In this document: positions 16,611 to 25,542 of the stretch, one piece after another | Position numbering within the stretch: position 1 is the stretch's first letter | Layout of the letters: each line of letters starts with the position of its first letter | Source: Hyphomicrobiaceae bacterium | Lineage (GTDB): Bacteria > Pseudomonadota > Alphaproteobacteria > Rhizobiales > Hyphomicrobiaceae | DNA: 64,000 nucleotides | Direction: 5' to 3' | Assembly (NCBI GenBank): GCA_022842785.1 | Contig: JALHOW010000004.1 | Coordinates: 186,001 to 250,000, forward strand | Program-made: the position numbers and the translations under genes | Notes under the pieces: generated by a model | Databases searched by the model: none | The model's input: the letters and a program-made list of their open reading frames with translations, nothing else | Told to the model about the DNA's origin: nothing

Positions 16611-18785
16611 ATGAGCGGATTGTTCGATCGCAAGAGCTGGCTGCGGCCCGCCCTCTGGGTGTCGACATTCCTTGCTCTCGTGTGGAGTGCCGCCGGCGCG
16701 ATGGCGCTCGAAAGCGCAGTCGTCAAAAGCCCGCGCACTGCAGTCACCTTGGTCAGCGACGTTGCCTCCGTGGCCCCCGGCGAGACATTCCGCATCGGCC
16801 TCCGCCATAGGCTTTCTCCGAACTGGTACACGTACTGGAAGAATTCGGGTGACGCCGGCTCGCCGCCTGAGATCCGGCTCGACCTGCCGGAAGGCGCGAC
16901 GGCCGGCGACATCAACTGGCCCGGCCCGGATCGCATCTCCGCCGGTCCGGTCATGAGCTACGGCTACAAGCGAGAGATCGTCTATCCCATCCAGGTGACG
17001 GTGCCGCGCGATGCGAAGCCCGGCGATACGCTGTCCCTCGGCGCCGACGCCGAATGGCTCGTGTGCGAGAAAGAGTGCATCCCCGAAGCAGGGAAGTTCA
17101 GCCTCGATATCCCGATCACCGGCTCCACGACGCCAGCGAGTGACGACGTGCGCGCGGCATTCGCGATTGCCGATGAGCGCCGACCCATTCCCGGTCCGTG
17201 GTCAACGCGCCTTGTGACTGAAGGCGAAGCCCTGGCACTGACTGTCCAGGGGGCGGACCTTGCGCAGGCCGCCGTCAAGAGCGCCTACTTCTATCCAGCG
17301 TCCTGGGGCGTCGCGGATCACGCCGCCCCACAGCAGCTCTCGCTCTCCGACGGCACGCTCACACTCGCACTGACGAAGGGTCAGACGTTCAATCCCGAAG
17401 CCAAGGCTGACGGCCTCCTCGCGGTGACCGACGGCGGCGGCGTGACGCGCTGGTTCGAGATCAACCCGGAAGTCAGTTCCGCGGCGACGAGTGGCGCGAT
17501 GTCACCGGGATCGCTCATCGAGAACCTGCCGCTGTGGCAGACCGCGCTGTTCGCCTTCCTCGGCGGCATGATCCTCAACCTCATGCCCTGCGTCTTCCCC
17601 GTGCTCGCGATCAAGGCCACGGCCATCGCAAAGCTCTCGGGCGGGGAACTTCGCGAAGTGCGCCTCGCGAGCGCGTTCTACACACTCGGTGTGCTCGTGG
17701 CGTTTGCGGCCCTTGCAGCCGCGCTCTTAGCAGTGCGCGCCGGTGGGACATCTGTCGGTTGGGGCTTTCAGTTCCAGTCACCGCTATTCGTCGCCGGCAT
17801 GAGCTGGCTGCTGCTCGCGATTGGCCTCAATCTGTCGGGCGTTTTCGAGATCGGCCTCGGCGTCGGTGGTACGGGCCAGAGCCTCGCTCAGAAGTCAGGC
17901 CATACCGGCAGCTTCTTCACCGGCCTCCTTGCCGTCGTGGTGGCAACACCCTGCACGGCTCCCTTCATGGGCGCCGCCATCGGCACCGCGCTGAGCGCTC
18001 CCGTCTACATCTGCCTCCTGATTTTCCTCGCCATGGGCCTCGGCCTCGCAGCCCCCTATGCGCTCCTCGGCATCTTCCCAAGCCTAGCCCGCGCGCTGCC
18101 GCGACCCGGCCCGTGGATGGTGCGCCTGCGTCAGGCCATGGCCTTCCCGATGTACGCCTCGGCCGCTTGGCTCGTCTGGGTGCTCTCGCAGCAGGCGGGC
18201 GACTTCGGCGTCCTGATCGCGCTGTCCGGTGCACTGCTCGTTGCACTCGCCGCATGGACGTATGGCATCGCGCAGCACAGCATGGGGCGCGGTTGGATAT
18301 CGCGGGGCTTTGCCGCCGCCGCGGTCATCGCGACGTTCGGTCTTCTCTTGCAGCTCGACGGCGCGACGACACCGGGCGTCGTAGCGCGGACACCGACGAG
18401 CGAAGCTGCCAACTATGAGCCCTTCACCAGCGCGCGCCTCGAAGAACTGCGCAAGGAAGGCAAACCCGTTTTCGTCAACATGACAGCGGCATGGTGCATC
18501 ACGTGCCTCGTCAATGAGCGCACGACGCTTTCGACGGAGGCCATTCAGCGCGCCTTCCGCGATCGTGGCATCACGTACCTCAAAGGCGACTGGACCAATC
18601 GCAACGCGGAGATCGGCGCCTATCTGCGCGCGTTCAACCGCGACGGCCTGCCCTTCTATGCGTTTTATCCCGCCGGGGGGCGCGACCCGGTGGTGCTCCC
18701 GCCCGTACTGACCGAAGCGATCGTGGTCGGCGAGCTCGAGCGCGCCAGCAAATCAGCTTCCGTAGTCCCACAATCCATCCGATGA
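16611..18785 (+). CDS. DsbD/ScsB-type transmembrane thiol-disulfide reductase
   Basis: This 724-aa protein has a signal peptide (first about 32 residues), a periplasmic DsbD-alpha-like domain with the cysteine pair VCEKEC near residue 150, a membrane domain of about eight helices (NLMPCVFPVLAIKA and ATPCTAPFMGAAIG hold the two conserved cysteines) and a C-terminal thioredoxin domain with WCITC. It moves electrons from cytoplasmic thioredoxin to periplasmic partners. The stop overlaps an ATG by 4 bp and a redoxin gene follows, a likely electron acceptor. The long N-terminal domain is more like ScsB than E. coli DsbD. Confidence 0.88.
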   Translation: MSGLFDRKSWLRPALWVSTFLALVWSAAGAMALESAVVKSPRTAVTLVSDVASVAPGETFRIGLRHRLSPNWYTYWKNSGDAGSPPEIRLDLPEGATAGDINWPGPDRISAGPVMSYGYKREIVYPIQVTVPRDAKPGDTLSLGADAEWLVCEKECIPEAGKFSLDIPITGSTTPASDDVRAAFAIADERRPIPGPWSTRLVTEGEALALTVQGADLAQAAVKSAYFYPASWGVADHAAPQQLSLSDGTLTLALTKGQTFNPEAKADGLLAVTDGGGVTRWFEINPEVSSAATSGAMSPGSLIENLPLWQTALFAFLGGMILNLMPCVFPVLAIKATAIAKLSGGELREVRLASAFYTLGVLVAFAALAAALLAVRAGGTSVGWGFQFQSPLFVAGMSWLLLAIGLNLSGVFEIGLGVGGTGQSLAQKSGHTGSFFTGLLAVVVATPCTAPFMGAAIGTALSAPVYICLLIFLAMGLGLAAPYALLGIFPSLARALPRPGPWMVRLRQAMAFPMYASAAWLVWVLSQQAGDFGVLIALSGALLVALAAWTYGIAQHSMGRGWISRGFAAAAVIATFGLLLQLDGATTPGVVARTPTSEAANYEPFTSARLEELRKEGKPVFVNMTAAWCITCLVNERTTLSTEAIQRAFRDRGITYLKGDWTNRNAEIGAYLRAFNRDGLPFYAFYPAGGRDPVVLPPVLTEAIVVGELERASKSASVVPQSIR

Positions 18786-18799
18786 GTAGGAGGTTTGGA

Positions 18800-19486
18800 A
18801 TGACGTTTGACAGATCAAAGGAGAAGCTCGTGGACCTGCCCTTCGACCGTCGCACGCTGATGCTCGGCACATCTGCTGGCCTCACCATGGTAGCAGCCGG
18901 CGGCCTGACCATGCTTTCGAGCCGCCCCGCACACGCCGCCCCGCAAGTCGGCAAACCCGCACCAGACTTCACTGCTGTCGACAGCAATGGCAAGACGCAC
19001 AAGCTGTCGGAGCTGCGCGGAAAGCTCGTCGCGCTCGAGTGGACGAACCATGACTGCCCGTACGTGCGCAAGCACTACAATGCCGGCAACATGCAGGCGA
19101 TCCAGAAGCAGGCCGCCGATGCCGGCATCGTGTGGCTGACCGTGATCTCGTCGCCACCCGGCGAGCAGGGCAATGTCACGCCCGAGAAGGCGAATGAACT
19201 GACGCAAACGCGGAAGGCCTCGCCGGCTGCCGTGCTCATCGATCCGAAGGGCGAGGTCGGCCGCGCCTATGACGCACGCGTGACCCCGCACATGTTCCTC
19301 ATCAATGCAGAAGGGACGCTCGTCTACATGGGCGGCATCGACTCGATCCCCTCGACGCGTGCCGACGACATCGAGAAGGCGACGCCTTACTTCCGCGATG
19401 CGATCACGGCCGCCGTCAAGGGTGAGCCCGTGAAGAACGCCGTCACGCGTCCGTACGGCTGCACGGTGAAGTACACGACGTCCTGA
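18800..19486 (+). CDS. Exported thioredoxin-fold redoxin (AhpC/TSA-like)
   Basis: This 228-aa protein starts at the ATG at 18800, which has AGGAGG six bases upstream; an ATG at 18782 overlapping the preceding stop is less favoured. A hydrophobic segment near residues 20-48 ends RPAHA, giving export to the periplasm; the RR at about 17-18 is a possible Tat motif. The mature domain has VGKPAPDFTAVDSNG and the active-site region NHDCPYVRKHY, with one cysteine and no CxxC. Position just after a ScsB-type reductase suggests a peroxiredoxin-like acceptor of its electrons. Its reaction is not known. Confidence 0.82.
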   Translation: MTFDRSKEKLVDLPFDRRTLMLGTSAGLTMVAAGGLTMLSSRPAHAAPQVGKPAPDFTAVDSNGKTHKLSELRGKLVALEWTNHDCPYVRKHYNAGNMQAIQKQAADAGIVWLTVISSPPGEQGNVTPEKANELTQTRKASPAAVLIDPKGEVGRAYDARVTPHMFLINAEGTLVYMGGIDSIPSTRADDIEKATPYFRDAITAAVKGEPVKNAVTRPYGCTVKYTTS

Positions 19487-19498
19487 GGCGACAATATA

Positions 19499-19524
19499 GG
19501 GGGCGGGAACAAATGCCCGCCCCC
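19499..19524 (+). terminator. Hairpin terminator after the redoxin gene
   Basis: GGGGGCGGG (19499-19507) and CCCGCCCCC (19516-19524) form a perfect 9-bp stem with an 8-nt loop just after the redoxin stop. There is only a weak T stretch (CACTTT) downstream, so it may be a partial or factor-assisted terminator. Confidence 0.55.
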
Positions 19525-19560
19525 GGCACTTTAGGCCCTGAAGGGTAGAGGGCTTCGAGA

Positions 19561-20625
19561 ATGACGCGTGCACCGCACCTGAGCCGCCGCGAGTTTGCTG
19601 CGCTAGTGGCCGGAGTTGCCCTGCCTGTGGGTGTTCCTGCATTCGCCGGCGCGACCTCGACAGCAAGTGGGTCGGGGATCGCCATGCGCAAAGCGGCGGT
19701 TGCCCTGGTATTCGGCGTGCGCACTGAATTGCGCGATCGGCTCACATTCTCCTTCGGCGCGCCCGAGCGTCATCGCTGGACGTACGTACCCGGCCGCCGC
19801 GACGGTCTCACACTTGACGACATGACGAGCGCCGAGCGCGAGCCTGCCATGGCGCTGCTCGCCGCGTCGCTCAGCCGCTCGGGCCTCGAGAAGGCGACGG
19901 GCGTGATGAAGCTCGCTGCCGTGCTCAAGGACTTGCGCAGCTTCGGCCGAGGCGCTGGCGCGTACGCATTCGCCGTGTTCGGGGATCCGGAGAAAGATGG
20001 CCCCTGGGGCTGGCGCGTCGAGGGCCATCATCTCTCGCTGAATTTTACAGCGTTGGGCGATCGGGTGATCTCGGCGACGCCGCACTGCGTGTGCGCCGAT
20101 CCCATGGTGGTGACCGAGGGCCTGCACTCAGGCCTCGCACCTATCGAGCGCGAGGACTACATCGGCCGCGATCTCGTGCGAAACCTCGATGAAGAGCAGC
20201 TCGCGCGCACGCGCCGCGCCGGCGACGTGCCGAACAACGTGCGCGCAGGACCGCAGCGTGCCGAGGTCGCAGCGGAACCTGGCGGCATTGCCTTTCCCGA
20301 GCTGAGCGACGAAACGCAGCGCCACCTCATGCTCGGCATTGCCGAAACCTACATCTCGAATTTACCGCATGATCTCGCGCACGCGCACATGGCGCGGCTT
20401 GAAGGCGCGGCGCGCGATACCTTTCGCTTCGAGTGGGCGGGCGGCTTCGGAACGAACGACCTGCACTATTATCGCCTGCACGGCCCTACGCTCTCGATCG
20501 AGTATGCGACGCGCCAGCTCGCGAGCCACGTGCACACACTCTGGCGCGAACCTGGGAATGACTTCGGCCGTGCGGCGCTGGCTGCTGCCGGCGAGCAGCA
20601 TCCCCTTCCGCCCGAGAGTGCCTGA
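19561..20625 (+). CDS. DUF3500 domain protein with Tat-like signal
   Basis: This 354-aa protein begins with SRREFAALVAG, a twin-arginine-type export signal followed by a hydrophobic stretch ending AFAGA. The body fits DUF3500: WGWRVEGHHLSLNFTALG in the middle, FEWAGG and IEYATRQL plus HVHTLWREPGNDFG near the end. The function of the family is unknown; the many histidines could bind metal. It is alone on this strand, between the redoxin terminator and a convergent gene only 5 bp away. Confidence 0.8.
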   Translation: MTRAPHLSRREFAALVAGVALPVGVPAFAGATSTASGSGIAMRKAAVALVFGVRTELRDRLTFSFGAPERHRWTYVPGRRDGLTLDDMTSAEREPAMALLAASLSRSGLEKATGVMKLAAVLKDLRSFGRGAGAYAFAVFGDPEKDGPWGWRVEGHHLSLNFTALGDRVISATPHCVCADPMVVTEGLHSGLAPIEREDYIGRDLVRNLDEEQLARTRRAGDVPNNVRAGPQRAEVAAEPGGIAFPELSDETQRHLMLGIAETYISNLPHDLAHAHMARLEGAARDTFRFEWAGGFGTNDLHYYRLHGPTLSIEYATRQLASHVHTLWREPGNDFGRAALAAAGEQHPLPPESA

Positions 20626-20630
20626 AGACT

Positions 20631-21452
20631 TCAGCTCTTCTCGCGGTTGTCGCGCGCGGTACCGATCTCGATCGCGCCACGCGCAGCCATCTCCGCTTCG
20701 ACGAGGATCAGATAGCGGCGCAGGTCACGGATGTCGTCGAGCAGGGGTTCTGCTCGCCTATCCGCCACGATGTGCTGAAAGAGATTGTGCCGCTGGGCAC
20801 CGGGCGCATCCGCGGTGGCTGTGATCTCGCTCGATACCCGCTGCTCGATGCGATCGAACTTCCGCGCGAGCATCATGAACGCGCCGATACCGCCGCGGCG
20901 CTTCCAGCTGCTGCCGTATGCCCGCTCCTTTTCTTCGATGTTCGCGACGTCACCATCCGCGAGCACCTGAAGCTGATCGAGATAGCCGCGTCCGCTGTCC
21001 TCGGCATTCGCCGCCTCGCGCGCGGCGATCTCGGCCTCGGCCAGCATGAGATAGCGGCGCAGATCGCGCACATCGTCGATGAAGCCGTCACTCTTCGTGT
21101 CAGCCGCGATGTGCTCGAAGATGTCGTAGGGCGTGGCGCTCAACGAGCCCGCAACGTCGTCGCGACTGGTTGCGAGGCGCTTCTCGACGCGATCCCACTT
21201 GCGCGCGAGCATGTTGAAGGTATCGACGCCACCGCGACGCTTCCAGCTGTTGCCGTAGGACTTCTCGGCATTCTTGAGACCACGCACGTCGCTCTCGGCA
21301 ACGGCGCGCAAGTGATCGAGATAGGACGGACCGCTATCAGCGCTGCTCTCTCCGGCGTCATCGAGCAGAGCCGCCAGTCGCTTCAGCGTCGCGAGATCAC
21401 TGGCTGCGATCCGATCGAGCAGAGCCTTGCGCTGCACATCGTCACTCGTCAC
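20631..21452 (-). CDS. Duplicated Nmad1/DUF1599-like protein (nucleotide-modification associated)
   Basis: This 273-aa protein is two copies of one about 105-residue unit. Copy 1 (about 44-145) and copy 2 (about 157-259) share YLD-L-ADV..., YG-SWKRRGG, MLARK-DR-E, F-HI-AD and DD-RDLRRYL-L-EAE. The SWKRRGG/MLARKxDR pattern resembles Nmad1 (DUF1599), a domain reported with DNA base-hypermodification genes in phages. GTG start with AAGAGG upstream. It begins 10 bp after the thymidylate-synthase-like gene and is the last of the three-gene operon. Assignment to Nmad1 is from memory; enzymatic role unknown. Confidence 0.65.
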   Translation of the reverse strand: MTSDDVQRKALLDRIAASDLATLKRLAALLDDAGESSADSGPSYLDHLRAVAESDVRGLKNAEKSYGNSWKRRGGVDTFNMLARKWDRVEKRLATSRDDVAGSLSATPYDIFEHIAADTKSDGFIDDVRDLRRYLMLAEAEIAAREAANAEDSGRGYLDQLQVLADGDVANIEEKERAYGSSWKRRGGIGAFMMLARKFDRIEQRVSSEITATADAPGAQRHNLFQHIVADRRAEPLLDDIRDLRRYLILVEAEMAARGAIEIGTARDNREKS

Positions 21453-21462
21453 GACCGACCTC

Positions 21463-22521
21463 TTATTCCGCGGCGACGCTCACGCGCGCCTGCCAGCGCC
21501 GCTCGAGCCACTCGCGTGCGGCGCGCTGCCAGTCCGTGGCCGCGCAGCGATCGACCCAGGCAAGTGCCGCCGCGCGATCCTTGCGCTTGTAGGCGAACCA
21601 GCTGTTATGGATCGGTGTCGCAACGCGCATGAAATAGGGATTGCGCTCATCGCCGCGCGCCATCGCGGCATCCCACTGCTCGAGGGTCAGTGCATCTGGC
21701 GGATTGTCGAGCCAGTGGAAGAGATCCGCGTCGAAGTTTTCAGGATCGCCGACGAGCGGATAGACGGCGACCGCGCCCAGCGCATAAGGATCACCATCGT
21801 CCTCGAAGCGGTCGCCGATGCCGCTGATCTTCGACCACGTGTCCTCGTACGCGTGATAGCTGTCGCTCATCTGGCGATAGACGCCCGCCTCGACGCCGAT
21901 CCGCGCCGCCATGTATTCGAGCAGGATCGAGAAGTGCACGGCATTGGCGCCGTAGCAGCCCCAGATGATGTCGTTCGAGCGGTTCGAGACGGTCATGTTC
22001 AACTTACCGGCGCGCACCTTGAACATCGCCTGCGTGTTGCAGGCGAGATCCTTGCTCGCGACGCCGAGATCGGCTTCCGCATCCCAGATCTGCAGGACTG
22101 CGCGGCGGCTGTCGGGATCCTTGCGCAGAAGCTCGACGATGGTCGTGAGTTGATCGCGATAAGGCCGCCCATAGGCCTTCGATAGATCGAACTGCTGGCG
22201 CCAGCGATAGCCGTAGGCGGCGTTGAACACGACGCCGTCGTCGGAGTAGGTGGCCATGCGCTGATTGAAACGCGCGAGCCACGCGACGTCATTGCGCCCA
22301 GCCAGCATCCAAAGCGCTTCCAGCAGATGGAAGTACGGGTTCGCGTCGCGCACGCCATCGAAGAGCACGCGCTCGAGCGGTCGCTCGTAAACCGTGCAGA
22401 CGGGCTCGGGGTACTCGATGGTGCTACCCGCGCGACTCGCCTGAACGAGCCCGCCTTGCTTCATGAGCTCGGCACCCTTGACGACCGCGTCATTCACATT
22501 CCGGGCTTGGACGACCTTCAT
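21463..22521 (-). CDS. Thymidylate-synthase-family protein (possible deoxyuridylate hydroxymethylase)
   Basis: This 352-aa protein has the thymidylate-synthase core but is distant from ThyA. Aligned by eye it keeps W71, the phosphate-binding pair R139-R140 (DPDSRR), the nucleophile C161 (DLACNT instead of the usual PCH), R181-S182, D184, an Asn near 193 and H223/Y225. The Cys-His pair of ThyA is Cys-Asn. The Asn suggests uracil rather than cytosine as base. Relatives in phages make 5-hydroxymethyl-dUMP as the first step to hypermodified thymine. Its start overlaps the upstream hypermodification-like gene by 4 bp. Whether it methylates or hydroxymethylates is unknown. Confidence 0.75.
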   Translation of the reverse strand: MKVVQARNVNDAVVKGAELMKQGGLVQASRAGSTIEYPEPVCTVYERPLERVLFDGVRDANPYFHLLEALWMLAGRNDVAWLARFNQRMATYSDDGVVFNAAYGYRWRQQFDLSKAYGRPYRDQLTTIVELLRKDPDSRRAVLQIWDAEADLGVASKDLACNTQAMFKVRAGKLNMTVSNRSNDIIWGCYGANAVHFSILLEYMAARIGVEAGVYRQMSDSYHAYEDTWSKISGIGDRFEDDGDPYALGAVAVYPLVGDPENFDADLFHWLDNPPDALTLEQWDAAMARGDERNPYFMRVATPIHNSWFAYKRKDRAAALAWVDRCAATDWQRAAREWLERRWQARVSVAAE

Positions 22522-23450
22522 GCGGCAACACCCTCATACTTGGCCCTGGGGCGGCCCTCTCCGTTGGCGACTCGGAGATACTTGTCCGTCTCGCAGAGCG
22601 AATGCTCGACCTCGCGAAGCTCGAGCGGCGGGACGAAGTCCGGCAGGCACGTTCTCGACATCTCGAGCAGCTCGCGCATTTCCTCGAGCGCCTGCGTCTG
22701 CGTCAGAGACTTCTTATATGGGCGACCGTGCAGGCGGTGCAATCCGCGGATCGCCCCCGGCCCGGCCACCGCCCATGTGTTGATGTCCGGTGCATTGCGC
22801 AAATAGCGCGTGTGGCGAAGATCAGTCACCACCTCGTAGGCCATGAAGTCCCCCCAGCCGCGGAACTGGCGCAACCACGTGTGCACCTCCTGCATGGTGG
22901 GTTGCCGGCCGTTGGCAAACATGGCGTCGAACTCATGACGCGCGTCCCAAAGCGCGCCCACGACGATATGCGCCGTGTACTCAGGCTTTGCCATGCCGGC
23001 GAACTCGCCCGACGGCGCACTGATCATGTAGGCGCCCGTATAGACCTTCTCACCACGCGCCTTGCGCGCTTCGAGCGCCGCGCGGATGGCCTTGGCATCG
23101 TACGTACGCTCGGGAAACCCGACCTCCTCGAGCGTCTCCGGCCAGTTCACCTGGCGCGCGAGGCACATCGAAATCCAAAGCTGCGGGTTGTCTGCATAGG
23201 GCTCACGCCATTTCTCGCGCACCCACACGGTGACCTTGTCGAGCTCGCGAAAAACATTGCAGAAGCTGTATGTCTGCAAGATCTCGTCCTGCGTCCACGG
23301 GGCTTTCTCGCCTGCGGCCTTCTTGAGATAAATGCGATGGCGTTCGGTGATCCAATCCCAAAAGGGCTGTGCGTTCAGTGCCACGATGCGCTCGCTCTCG
23401 AGTGTTGTGTGCGGCCTGTCCGCGTCCCCGAACACTACGGAGACCAGCAA
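22518..23450 (-). CDS. Putative DNA base hypermodification protein (HMUDK-helical / aGPT-PPlase-like)
   Basis: Up to 310 aa, beginning at TTG 23450 or more probably further in, for example GTG 23384, since homology-like sequence starts at about residue 27. Segments FWDWITERHRIYLKK, PWTQDEILQTYSFCNVFREL, FRGWGDFMAYEVVTDLRHT, GPGAIRGLHRLHG and EVEHSLCETDKYLRVANGEG are those I associate with the helical domain of 5-hmdU DNA kinases and the alpha-glutamyl/putrescinyl-thymine pyrophosphorylase (amino acid:DNA transferase) families of hypermodifying phages. There is no P-loop, so it is not the kinase. First gene of an operon with the thymidylate-synthase homologue and the Nmad1-like gene. Confidence 0.65.
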   Translation of the reverse strand: MLVSVVFGDADRPHTTLESERIVALNAQPFWDWITERHRIYLKKAAGEKAPWTQDEILQTYSFCNVFRELDKVTVWVREKWREPYADNPQLWISMCLARQVNWPETLEEVGFPERTYDAKAIRAALEARKARGEKVYTGAYMISAPSGEFAGMAKPEYTAHIVVGALWDARHEFDAMFANGRQPTMQEVHTWLRQFRGWGDFMAYEVVTDLRHTRYLRNAPDINTWAVAGPGAIRGLHRLHGRPYKKSLTQTQALEEMRELLEMSRTCLPDFVPPLELREVEHSLCETDKYLRVANGEGRPRAKYEGVAA

Positions 23451-23586
23451 CAGGCAGACTCGCTTTGAAGACTCTAGGCCGCGCTCATGACATTGACCAC
23501 CGCACTTGGGGGCTTATGCACCTTTAGCGTCGGCCCGACCTGAACGGCACGTCATTCCTCTGCTTCGGGGCCCTGCTTCCGTCCAC

Positions 23587-24216
23587 TCAGGCTTCACGCT
23601 TGGCAGCGTCTTCGGCAATCTCTCGCACTCGCTTGAGATCCGCGAGCGCATTGTCCTTCAGCCGCGGGTTACGGAGGATGGCGGCCGGATGGTAGGTGGC
23701 GATCGTCGGAATGCTTCTGTATTCGAGGATCTGCCCGCGCAGCTTGGCCATGGGCTCCTTGCCCGGCAGCAGCCAGCGTGTCGCGTGCAGCCCGAGCGCA
23801 CAGAGCACGCGCGGCCTCAATGTCTCAAGCTGTGCGCGCAAGAAAGGTGCGCATGTCGCCACTTCCTCGGGACGCGGATCACGGTTCTGCGGCGGCCGGC
23901 ATTTCACGACATTGCAGATGTAGACGTCATCGCGTACGATGCCCGTCTCGGTGAGCAGGCGATCCAAAAGCTGCCCGGACCTGCCGACAAAAGGCAATCC
24001 TTGCGCATCCTCATTCGCGCCCGGCGCCTCACCGATGATGACGATGCCGGCGCGTGCACTACCCGAGCCGAACACGACCTTGGTGCGCGTCTCGGCCAAT
24101 ACGCAGGCCGTGCAGCGCGCAGCCTTGGCCGCAATGGGCTTCAGGGCAGTCTCGACCGCCGACACGGCATCATCCGAGCGAAGCGCGGTGAAGGGCTGCG
24201 GCGGTCGACTTTCCAC
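23587..24216 (-). CDS. Family-4 (Fe-S) uracil-DNA glycosylase
   Basis: This 209-aa protein has the GEAPGANED active-site motif (62-70), the second motif YHPAAILRNP near residue 175 and the four cysteines C35, C38, C106 and C122 that hold a [4Fe-4S] cluster in thermophile/alphaproteobacterial type-4 uracil-DNA glycosylases. It removes uracil from DNA. It begins 11 bp after the recA stop, so it is likely co-transcribed with recA. It is also followed on the same strand by a thymine-modification-like gene set, 136 bp on. Confidence 0.9.
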   Translation of the reverse strand: MESRPPQPFTALRSDDAVSAVETALKPIAAKAARCTACVLAETRTKVVFGSGSARAGIVIIGEAPGANEDAQGLPFVGRSGQLLDRLLTETGIVRDDVYICNVVKCRPPQNRDPRPEEVATCAPFLRAQLETLRPRVLCALGLHATRWLLPGKEPMAKLRGQILEYRSIPTIATYHPAAILRNPRLKDNALADLKRVREIAEDAAKREA

Positions 24217-24227
24217 GAGAGCTATAC

Positions 24228-25394
24228 CTAGCGCCGCGCGCCGCGAGCACCCTTGCGCGCCGCCGTCGCGTCCTCCGGATCAGGCAGCACGCCATCGGCG
24301 TCCGGTACCTCGGTGAGACCATCGGGATCGGGATCGTCAGTGGGCTCGGCCTGCAGCATCTGGTCGACGAGCAGTCCCGCGTTCTGGCGTATCGCGGCCT
24401 CGATCTCGGCAGCGACCTTGGGATTGTCCTTGAGAAACGTCTTGGCGTTCTCGCGGCCCTGGCCGATGCGGGTCCCCTTGAAGGATATCCAGGCGCCCGC
24501 CTTCTCGATGATGCCCGCCTTGACACCGAGATCGACAAGCTCGCCGGTCTTGGAGATGCCCTGACCGTACATGATGTCGAACTCGACCTGCTTGAAGGGC
24601 GGCGCGACCTTGTTCTTGACGATCTTGACCCGGGTCTGGTTGCCGACCGGCTCGTCACGCTCCTTGATCTGGCCAATGCGGCGGATGTCGAGGCGGACAG
24701 AGGAATAGAACTTGAGCGCGTTGCCGCCGGTTGTCGTCTCCGGATTGCCGAACATGACGCCGATCTTCATTCGGATCTGATTGATGAAGATCACCATGCA
24801 GCGCGACTTGGAGATGGTGCCGGTAAGCTTGCGCAGCGCCTGGCTCATAAGGCGCGCCTGCAAGCCGGGGAGACTGTCCCCCATCTCGCCTTCGAGCTCG
24901 GCCTTGGGAGTCAGTGCGGCGACCGAATCGACAACCAGCACATCGACGGCACCCGAGCGGACGAGCGTGTCGACGATCTCGAGCGCCTGCTCGCCCGAAT
25001 CCGGCTGCGAAATGAGGAGGTCCTCGACCTTCACACCAAGTTTGCGCGCGTAGACCGGGTCGACAGCGTGCTCGGCATCGACGAAGGCGCAGATGCCGCC
25101 GCGCCGCTGCGACTCCGCTACGACATGCAACGCCAGCGTCGTCTTGCCGGAGCTTTCGGGGCCGAAGATCTCGACGACGCGACCGCGCGGCAGGCCACCG
25201 ATCCCGAGGGCGATATCGAGCCCCAGTGAGCCGGTCGAGACCGCCTCCACATCGATGGACTTGTCGGTCGCACCGAGACGCATGATCGACCCTTTGCCGA
25301 ACTGCTTCTCGATGTGCGCCAGCGCTGCGTCCAGCGCCTTGTGCTTGTCCATATCGTCCCCCTCGACGACGCGTAAATGTCCAGCCGCCATGAT
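24228..25394 (-). CDS. recA: Recombinase RecA
   Basis: This 388-aa protein is RecA, the ATP-dependent strand-exchange protein and SOS co-protease. Visible are Walker A GPESSGKT, Walker [11 protein letters not shown]-type sequence, the DNA-binding loop 2 region [22 protein letters not shown] and the acidic C-terminus (DDPDPDG). The start at 25394 ([13 protein letters not shown]) matches alphaproteobacterial RecA, with AAGGGA upstream; in-frame codons further out are not used. Downstream lies the uracil-DNA glycosylase 11 bp away. The control region is short because a transposon sits 148 bp upstream. Confidence 0.97.
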   Translation of the reverse strand: MMAAGHLRVVEGDDMDKHKALDAALAHIEKQFGKGSIMRLGATDKSIDVEAVSTGSLGLDIALGIGGLPRGRVVEIFGPESSGKTTLALHVVAESQRRGGICAFVDAEHAVDPVYARKLGVKVEDLLISQPDSGEQALEIVDTLVRSGAVDVLVVDSVAALTPKAELEGEMGDSLPGLQARLMSQALRKLTGTISKSRCMVIFINQIRMKIGVMFGNPETTTGGNALKFYSSVRLDIRRIGQIKERDEPVGNQTRVKIVKNKVAPPFKQVEFDIMYGQGISKTGELVDLGVKAGIIEKAGAWISFKGTRIGQGRENAKTFLKDNPKVAAEIEAAIRQNAGLLVDQMLQAEPTDDPDPDGLTEVPDADGVLPDPEDATAARKGARGARR

Positions 25395-25491
25395 GCCGTT
25401 TCCCTTATTCCACGAGTTGCAGATTCGAGCAATTAACCCTTCATGTACCATTTTTGTTCTCATTCCGCAAGCTGCGCTCACTACTTTGAAA

Positions 25492-25516
25492 GAACATCGA
25501 GAACGGACGAGTGTTC
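25492..25516. promoter_or_regulatory. GAAC/GTTC repeats in the recA control region (atypical SOS box?)
   Basis: GAAC occurs at 25492-25495 and 25501-25504, and GTTC at 25513-25516. The alphaproteobacterial SOS box is GTTC-N7-GTTC (period 11). Here the direct copies have period 9 and the outer pair is an inverted GAAC-N8-GTTC. A LexA site is therefore possible but not canonical. Confidence 0.3.
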
Positions 25517-25533
25517 CAGCAATGTTTTCGTTG

Positions 25534-25542
25534 CGCGGGCCA
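25534..25542. repeat. Left target-site duplication of the transposon
   Basis: CGCGGGCCA lies directly outside the left inverted repeat. The matching 9-mer directly outside the right end, 29769-29777, is GGCGGGCCA, identical in eight of nine bases. Such 8-10-bp duplications are the hallmark of IS1-type insertion. Confidence 0.75.

Noticed and set aside
23451-23586. Gene or RNA between the glycosylase and the modification operon
   Set aside because: No open frame with a ribosome site and no stable symmetric structure was seen; it is probably only promoter.
25492-25504. Canonical alphaproteobacterial SOS box for recA
   Set aside because: The GAAC copies are 9 bp apart, not 11, so the consensus is not met; it is reported only as a tentative site.
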